Source of the DNA: Lepidostoma basale | Lineage: Eukaryota > Arthropoda > Insecta > Trichoptera > Lepidostomatidae | Assembly (NCBI GenBank): GCA_022606425.2 | Contig: JAHDVF020001592.1 | Span: 62,001-126,000, forward strand | Length of the DNA: 64,000 bases | Direction: 5' to 3' | In this document: positions 20,601 through 29,600 of the stretch, piece by piece | Layout: each line of letters opens with the position of its first letter | Position numbering within the stretch: the stretch's first letter is position 1 | The notes under the pieces: generated by a model | What the model saw: only the letters and a program-made list of their open reading frames with translations | What the model was told of the DNA's origin: nothing | Databases searched by the model: none | Made by a program: the position numbers and the translations under genes

Positions 20601-23600
20601 TATTTCAATTATATGTGTATGTCATTTATTTATATATGAGCTGTATCTAGACACACATTCGTATAGGTTTAATGACATTTTTAGTGTCAGTGAGGCAGTG
20701 TTCATAAAAGAAAGGCAGCACTTTATTGACGTTGACATATTTGGGATCCTTCTGAGATGTTATCTCTTAGTTTCATATCGATATTATATTTTTGTTTACC
20801 GATTCGTGTCCAAATTAGTCACCCATTTGTATTTCGTTTGTTATGTCTAATTTGTGTATAAGAAAAAATAAATAAAGTATATTCTACCGCATTATTTAGG
20901 TGTAACCATATAAAATATTAGGTATTGATGAAAAAGTTCGTCACTCCAATGTTATAAAACTTCTAGAAAACAGACGTTTTCATCAAAAGCTTACATTTTA
21001 AAGAAGATTTGTTATATAATATGGAAGAGAGAAGTTTGGGAAATAATGTAGGACAGTGTATATACATTTTAAAAGATTTAAATATTTTTATGGGATTGAT
21101 ATGTTTCGCCTATTCGACATTTGATAATGCTAGTAGAAAGGCAACATGTGTTATCCCAATAAAATATGACAAAGCCAGATTGAAAAGACAAAGACAGGAC
21201 AAAGATGGATGAGAAGAGAAGTGGAATTGAGACCACGTGAAATTAATAGAAGAAGGAGAAGGAGACCCCCACACAATGGTCGGATTATTTAAGGAAAATT
21301 GTTGGTGACTGGATGCAGATAGTGCAATATAGAAGTGTGTGGAGAAGTATGAGGGAGGCGTTTGTTCAATAGTGGTTGACATCAGCTCTATAATAAATAA
21401 AACCTCAATATAAGAATACAATGATATATAATAATAATAATATACTTGGGAAGTTGAAAATAACTTTGTTTAATCCACTCATTATTAAACAAATATTAAA
21501 AAAACACGACATGTTTCGGAGGATACCTCCATCTTCAGATGTAAAAATATAATAAAAAGTAAACAAAAAAGACTAATATTATATGAAAACTCATTTAAAA
21601 TTCGATACAATAATTCGAATTTAAGATTATAGTTTTTATATTAGTCTTTCTTTGTTTAATTTTTATTATATGCCGAAATATGTCGTGTTTAAAATTTAAA
21701 AAAAATAATTAGTGGATTAAACAAAGTTATTTTCTAGGGATTAATTGTATCTCAATAGAGACGAAGATGTAAATTATTTGGAAACCGAATATGGTAGTCG
21801 AGGCGTTTACAGGACTTATGACCTGTCATTGGTTGGGTTAAAAATGATTAACCCACAATGGGTAAAAATCCAGTATTTGTCTATAGTATTTTTATAAAAA
21901 AAAAACAAAAGTTATTTTCATTTTCCTAAATATATTACTATGCAATTCCACAGTGTTAATGCCTTAACGTTCAATAAGTTAATATAATAATACATATTAG
22001 AACATATTAGTGCATAATATCATAAATCTCTGGAAAAAATACCTTGTTCGGGATTTCAGATTCTGCAACTCCCGAGCATTTTGTGATATCCCAGTTGAGT
22101 TCTAGCTTATCATCTACATACGGGTCTTTCTTCCATACATTTGTTTCTAGTGATGACACTGACAAATATATGAACCCGCAATCTGTTGGAGATGAATCTG
22201 TAATAAAAATATGCTTAATTAATTTCAGGATTTGGTTACCAGCAGTAACACCTTTAAGAAGGTGTAAAAAGTGCCCGATGAATATTGTTCTGGCTGATCT
22301 GGCTAAACTGGGCGAAAGGGATTGCTGGGAGTAAAAGGCGCAGAATCAAGAAGCTTAAAATGATACCATCAAAGAGGGTAAATCTCTTCAAGAGTTGTAC
22401 GGCAATCTGCAGTAAGGATTATTATAAATAACTTCAACCAATATATTTAAATATTTAATATAGGGTGTTTTTTTTTAAGGTATACAATACATATCCAAAA
22501 TGAAAAAAAAAAACAAATTAAAATATTGTTAACGTCTATGATATTGCCTTTATTTAAAAGATAATTTTATGCCATTATTGTTTAAATATGATTTCGGGCA
22601 TAAGAGCGCCACGGCTAGCTCGAATGAAGCGTATGATTATGTCGACCGTAAAATGTACGTAGTGCACGATAAGTTTCGCGAATCGAATTTTTTTCAAAAT
22701 TTGCAAGCGCTGTTCTAACGTCATTCTATTTATGGTAAAATGGCAAAACCTACTAATTACAAATCAACTATCAACTGTCAAATTGACAGTCTGTAGAAAC
22801 AATGTTGCCAGTTTAAAAACCAAACTTAAAAAAAAAACACCCTATACAAATGACAACGTTTTTTTCCTGCAAGTTTTATTATAATTTATGTGAATGAAAT
22901 GATTCGATAGTCTTAAACAATACCTTAGAAAGGCGAAACATGTCATTTCCATAAATTATTTCTTCTTCTAGAAAACAGACGTTGCTTATCGTATTAACTA
23001 TCTAATTTGTTGTTTTACATCATTGTTTAAGAAACAATAAATATTGAAATAGTTAATACGGATGAAAATGTCGGTTTTCTAGAAGTTTTATTATATTTTA
23101 TGTAAATGACAAGTTTCGCCTGTCTAAGGCATTATCAAACGTGACATTTGATAATGCCTTGGACATGTGAAACATGTCATTCCCATTAAACATAATAAAA
23201 CATATAGAAAACAGACGTACGGAAGTGAAGCTTGGAGCTGGCAAAAGAAGGATGAAAGCAGGATAAACGCCGTAGAAATGAGATCACTAAGAAGAATGTG
23301 CGGGCAAACGTTGTATGATAGAATACCGAACGATGAAATAAGAAAGAAATGTAAGGCAGATGACTGCATCACGGATAAAATTAAAAAAGGATCCCTGAGA
23401 TGATTTGGACATATGGAACGAATGGATGAGAGTAGAATGGTTAAAAAGTTGTACACAAGCAGCGTGAGTGGGAAAATAAAGCCGAGGACGACCGAGGAAA
23501 ACATGGCATGACCAAATGAATCAATTACTAAAAGGCAGTCACACTCGAAGTCGGAATAATCGACGTGCGTGCATGGTACGATGTATGAATGTAGAGGAAG

Positions 23601-26600
23601 CCCGAGAGGTATGCCAGGACAGAGCATTGTTTACCAAGTAATTTCAATCAACAACATCAATAATTAGAACTATTGGTGATATATGGTTATTCAAATGTGA
23701 TATTTTTGTTTTGAACAATGATGTAACAAATATTTAAATAGTTAATACGGATGAAAATGTCTGTTTTCTAGAAGATTTATTATATTTTAAGTGAATGTCA
23801 TGTTTAGCCTGTCTTAGGCATTATCAAATGTGACATGTGATAATGCTTTAGACAGGCGAAACATTTCATTCACATGTAATACAATAAATTTTCTAGAAAA
23901 CAAACGTTTTCATTCTTAATTAGTTTATAAAAACTTTCTTAGCTTTGCAAATAGTTTCTTGATATTTTAAAAGCTTCAAGTAAAACACACACAGAATAGA
24001 AAGTATATATCATTGCACACTCTAGAGATGACTTAGCTAATGTATGAATACATAATGTTAAAATAATTTTCACTATTCGTCATTGGCATACTCGCAATCT
24101 TATGAAATAAAGTACTTGCAGTACTTACGTACCTATTACCAATAGCTGTGTTTACGATCATTTAGCACCTGAATTAGTTCAAACATTATTTCGAATGCTG
24201 TCTCCTAAACGGTTACAAAATAAGGTTTTTTGAAACCATTAATTACCTTTTTACAAGTAATGTGGTCAGCGACATTAGATTCAATTTCATTTCACACACT
24301 TGTACAGTCAGTTCACAAATATCTGAACATTTATTTTTTGTATACAACCGGTTGTTTGAACCCATTTACTGTTTTTAGCTATTATATTAACTCTCATGAC
24401 ATCAAATCAAATCAAATCTAATCAGTTAATTTCATCAATAGAGGTTTAAGGCATCTATTGAGAACAGGTTTAATCATATATTGTATATATGTTAGGGTGT
24501 CCCTTATATGGGCAAAATTTTTTTTTTTTGGATTATTGAAACGCATACCCCCTAATTATGTTTAATAGTCTACTAGTTACCCAAATACAGAATTTCAACT
24601 TCCTACGTTAATTCTAACCCGTGCCGACTTGCCCTCAAAGTTTTAGAAAATAGGTGATTTAAGTGTCTCTTAAATGTAGTTGTAGATGATCACATAAAAC
24701 CACTATGTTAGATAAATATTAATGAAAACACATATTTATATAATGCTCTTCTTGTAATCATCAAAAAAGATCCAAATTTATATTTATTTACTTGGATATT
24801 TCCTCTTCAAAATCTCTTTTTTTACAGTCTGGGTAAATTTTTCTATGTTCTTGCACACAACATAATATGAACTGCTTATGTTCTTCATCTGCGGTAGTCA
24901 AACCATGAACGTCTGTCATAAGATTAACAGCTCTTTTAGCTGTGTTATTTACTGCTTTTAAGCTAGTAACCTTCTTTTTAACTTCCACAAACGCCGCGCT
25001 GTCTTTCTATGAAGATACAATTTCTTTAAGGAAATTACTATCATATTTTAGTTGTGAAAATAAATCTTTTCTCTATACAGAAACAAAATCACTCAAAGAT
25101 TTCCATAAAACAAGATAAAAAATACTTGTAGTACCTATAAATAAAACAAATTAGTTCTAAATTAAATACCAGATTAAACACTACTTACGTACCATATAGA
25201 GAGCCAGACATCTGTTCCTTCGATGGAACATATCTCTTTCCCGATTCACCAAAACTTTATTTTTGTAAGTTTTCTACAATGTTTCCTTTGGTCTGCTCAT
25301 CAACGTTGTCATCAAAAATTAAAAAGACGGCTATTTCCTCTGACAAGTACCACAAATGTTGACTGAACTTGTTTAAAGCCGCCTTGGAAATCGTCAACTT
25401 CTTCGTAATCTTTTAAGGTCTTTAAAAAACAAAAATCTTCATTTGGAGCTTTTATCGCCAAACTACATTCAAGCCAGGGCTTTACATAAACTGACAGAAT
25501 AAATAAACAAACATCTGGTAAAGCTTGTTTGTCCTTAGCGCACATTTTAAACTGGGACTGCAGCAAACGTATTTTTAAGGAGTAAATAGCTCTTGCCATC
25601 CATCGTGCTTGATGCATTGGGCCAGCAGGTCTGTTTATTTTATTTTCATTGCCTCCACCCAGAAAAACAATAGCATGCTCAATATGAGTTCCCTATAATC
25701 ATCTCGTACAATCGATTTTGCGATTCAAACGCACTTTTGAGCATCAGTTCTTATATATGATGGCGGCCAGCAAAGAATAACAAACCTCCTTCTAGTTTTT
25801 GCACACAAGCTCCGTTCAAGTATCCTGTATATGATGCTGTCGTATCATAGCACATTCAAGAGCATCGGCGTGTGCGGTATCGAATAAATTATCTAATTCA
25901 ATTTGAAAGTTCTCTTCGCGGCGCCTATGTAAGCCCTGAATCTTCTTGCTATTTTTTGCAGTTCTCGTCAGACCTGATAAAGATCCACTAACTTCTTAAC
26001 ATAATTACAAACAGCTCTGGTATGTATTCTAGCCTTTTTTCAAAACATATTGGACTCCAGAATGACAAGATTTGCGCTTTCATTAACAGTCAAATTAACT
26101 TCACGTATTTTGAAAAATAGAACTGCGAGAACTTGAAGATTAGATAGTTGTTTGCACCTGTTATTTGATGATTTACTTCACCAACCAAGAAAATACCTTT
26201 TTAATTGCTTCTTAGTTCTACTGAAATCTTCGAAATATAAAACAATCCATGGTTCCTACCCGATAAGCCGAAATTAAATGCTAATAACAACGACAACGCG
26301 CCGCTTCTGTGACGCAATTTGTATGGGACATCTTTGCGCGCAAGTCGGCACGGGTTACACTGTTCCGAATAAGGAAAAAAATTGGTTTCGGATGTTTTAG
26401 GCCCAAATGAATAAAACAATAGCCTATGCATTGTAAAATTAAAACTTTGAAAAATAAGGGACACCCTAATATATGTAGTATAATTCCAGAAACGCATTAG
26501 AGATGGTTCGACATCACGAAGACAAGATCCAAAGTCTAGAGACAATTTAAAATTAAAAAATGATTTCGTTCTTTAAAAAAGGTTACGTTATAACCAAAAC

Positions 26601-29600
26601 ATGTCTGCAATAAGTGAAATAAAGTGTTGTAAAACGAGTGCAGCTATATTTAAATCAAATGTAAATCCACAACACAAAGTGAAGGCAAATATAGAAGAAA
26701 TCTTTTTTTTTAAATTGAAAGTTAGAAAGGTGTCATATATTTTTTCCCTTGTTTAAACCCAATTAGGGGTTTAAACCCAATCAGGTCGTTTAAACCCAAT
26801 TACTTTATACAATTTATTTAAGGTATTATATTGATTCTCATGACATGTGATAGGTAGCCGACCTATCGCCATTTTATTGTCACGTGAATTCTACACCAGA
26901 CCAACGACAGAGTGACAATTCGGTCTTTCATTTATTTAATAAAACGATGCTTTTTAACTACTTCCGCTTTTGTCTTTATTTCGACAGCGACCGGTTTCGC
27001 CAGGCTCGCTGTCGAAATAAAGACAAAAGTGGAAGTATTTAAAAAAAACATCGTTTTATTTAATTATTATTTAAGAAGAGACATATTTGATAATGCCTTA
27101 GAAAGGCGAAAATATCATTCCCATAAATTATAATAAAATTTCTAGAATACAGATTTTTGTATTAAATAAAAAATAAATCTGTTGAGTGTGTTCTGTTACA
27201 GATTGTACAGATAAATTAGGCACAGAATTAAAATTCAACTACATGCCGCGCGCATGCGCAAGCAACCATCGCGACGAAAAACCAAATTAATCGTAATTTT
27301 ATGTAAGTAGATCTAATTGCGACGACACAGTGAATAATTGTTATTGTTTTTGTGGAAAATAACGCATTAATCATCGAAATAACATATTATTCAATAATTG
27401 TAACAAATTTCATGAATGCTCACACGAGATTACCAGTGTTGGTCAATGTAATTTTTTAAAGTAAAAATATTCAATTTTATGAAGTCACGCAGTTTTTTAG
27501 TTTTTAATCTCTGTAGGAAAATTTAATAAATTAAAAACAAGTAATAATTAAAAATGAAAATCTTTAATTTTTTTTAAATATTTATATTTTAGTGATGAAA
27601 AGAGCTGAAAGGGTTGGATGTAGGTGCCAAAATGAGCGTCAGTAAGCTGTCTCTTGTATGCGGATAACGCTGTCCTATTTGCAGACAACGAGCATGAACT
27701 ACAAGTCGCATGCAATGAGGTGATGTGCATGCGAAATGATCTGATGATGAATGTGAATTAGTCCAAGGTGAGTCCAAGTGATTTTTGAAAAATAAGAAAT
27801 CATGACAGTCTGCAACATTAGCGTGAATGGTGAAAATTCGGAGCAAGTAGATGAGTTCGTGTATTTAGGTAGTATGCTTACAAGAGATGGGCGAGTGGAG
27901 AGGGATATTGAAAGAAGGGTTGGGGCAGGCAACAAAGTGAATGGTGCACTTAAAGTTGTCATCGCAAACAAAAAACCTATACAAAAAAGCTAGAATGACA
28001 GTGCACAATGGTGTTTTTTACCGATCCTTATGTATGGAAGCGAAGCATGGAACTGGCAAAAGAAGGATGAAAGTAGAATAAATGCAGTAGAAATGATATC
28101 TCTTAGACGAATGTGTGAGAATACTCTGTGTATGATAAAGTGTCCAATGAAAATATTAAAGTGAATGCGGTGCGAATGCTAGTGTTATGAACAAAATAAT
28201 GAAAGGATCATTAAGATGGTTTGGACATATGGAAAGAATGAATGAAGAAAGAATGGTAGAAAAATTAAATGTTAACGATGTAAATGGAACCAGAAAAAGA
28301 GGAAGACCGAGGAAAACGTGGCACGATCAAATATACCAAATATTTAATGTCGGCTACGTGAGTGTTGAGGAAGGGAGGCACAGTGTGGCGATGTATTTTT
28401 CTAGCTACCCCTTCGGGAAGATGGTGTGATGGTTAAGGATGAAGGCAACTTATCAAAACCATCTCTGAGAGGCTAGCCCAAAGGATCGGCCACATTATGA
28501 GGGTCTCCTACACGATATAATAGAGGGGATGGTTAAGGGGATATATGACGACCTTCGTGGTCGAGTGGTAAGTGCATTGACTGCCACCCCGAAGGTTCCG
28601 GGTTCGATTCCCGGCGATGGCAGTATGATTGTCACACTGTCGTTAGTCTGGTGTATAATTCACGTGACATTAAAATGGCGTGAGATTGACCTATCGTGTG
28701 TCTGATGTCATGATAGCTATAATACCCTTTACATCGATTTGACTCATGCTGTCGTGATGTAAAGAGCGACTCAACAAAATAATAATAATAATAATAATAA
28801 TATCACAGGGGGGCCCCATTCTTTGAATCAGGTGCTTCCTACAACGAACAACGAGTACATGAACTGCGTCTCATAAGTTGACCTGTAAGGGAATGCAGAA
28901 GACGGGTAAAATACTTTTCTGCAAACTAATCCATAGAATTGAAAATGCAAACAAGATTAATTGATAGTCAGGGATTGAGCTTAATTGTAGCCAGAAGCTC
29001 AGAAAAAAGAAGAAAAATAAGTGATTGTATTTTTCGATATTTTTTATAAATTATGCAATATTATTACAAACTTTTGAGAAAGAAAAAGATGAAGTGATTT
29101 TTTTTTCGTCATTTGTATAAATTATGCAATATTATTAAAAACTGTTCTCATAAGAGTATGGCATAATTAATTTGACATACATACATAATAAATCTTCAAA
29201 TAAGATTATATTTCAGACCTTGAACCGAAATTGGTACAAGCTCCATAGAGCATATCAAGTTATTCATAATAATTATTCAAATCACTATAGTAGTTTATTT
29301 AAAATTTGATGCAGATTGACTCTATTACGGTTCAGAAATTGTTTCATTCTCCATCATCAGAGTAAGTAATGTATTCTTAATAAACAATTTTACCCTTATT
29401 ATCCACAAATAAAACTATGGACCCTTATAAATATATGGAGTGCAAAATGGTGTTCTTACTATAATTATATCAAAACATTGTGTATGGAAGTGAAGTTAGT
29501 TTCTAATAAAAGAAAAGCGAAAGTAGGATAAATGCCATAATTATGTCTTAAGTTACTAAGGGGTTCAAAAGGGTAGTAGGGCTACGATGGGGTATGCTTT

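Noticed and set aside
22860..23925. A CRISPR array, because of repeated GAAACATGTC units
   Set aside because: The units are dispersed, inverted and tied to fold-back arms; there are no regular spacers, and the sequence is eukaryotic.
28549..28625. A tRNA gene
   Set aside because: Box A and box B are present and spaced like a tRNA, but the acceptor stem does not close, the unit continues into a shared 250-base body with an (AAT)n tail, and seven other copies behave as SINEs.
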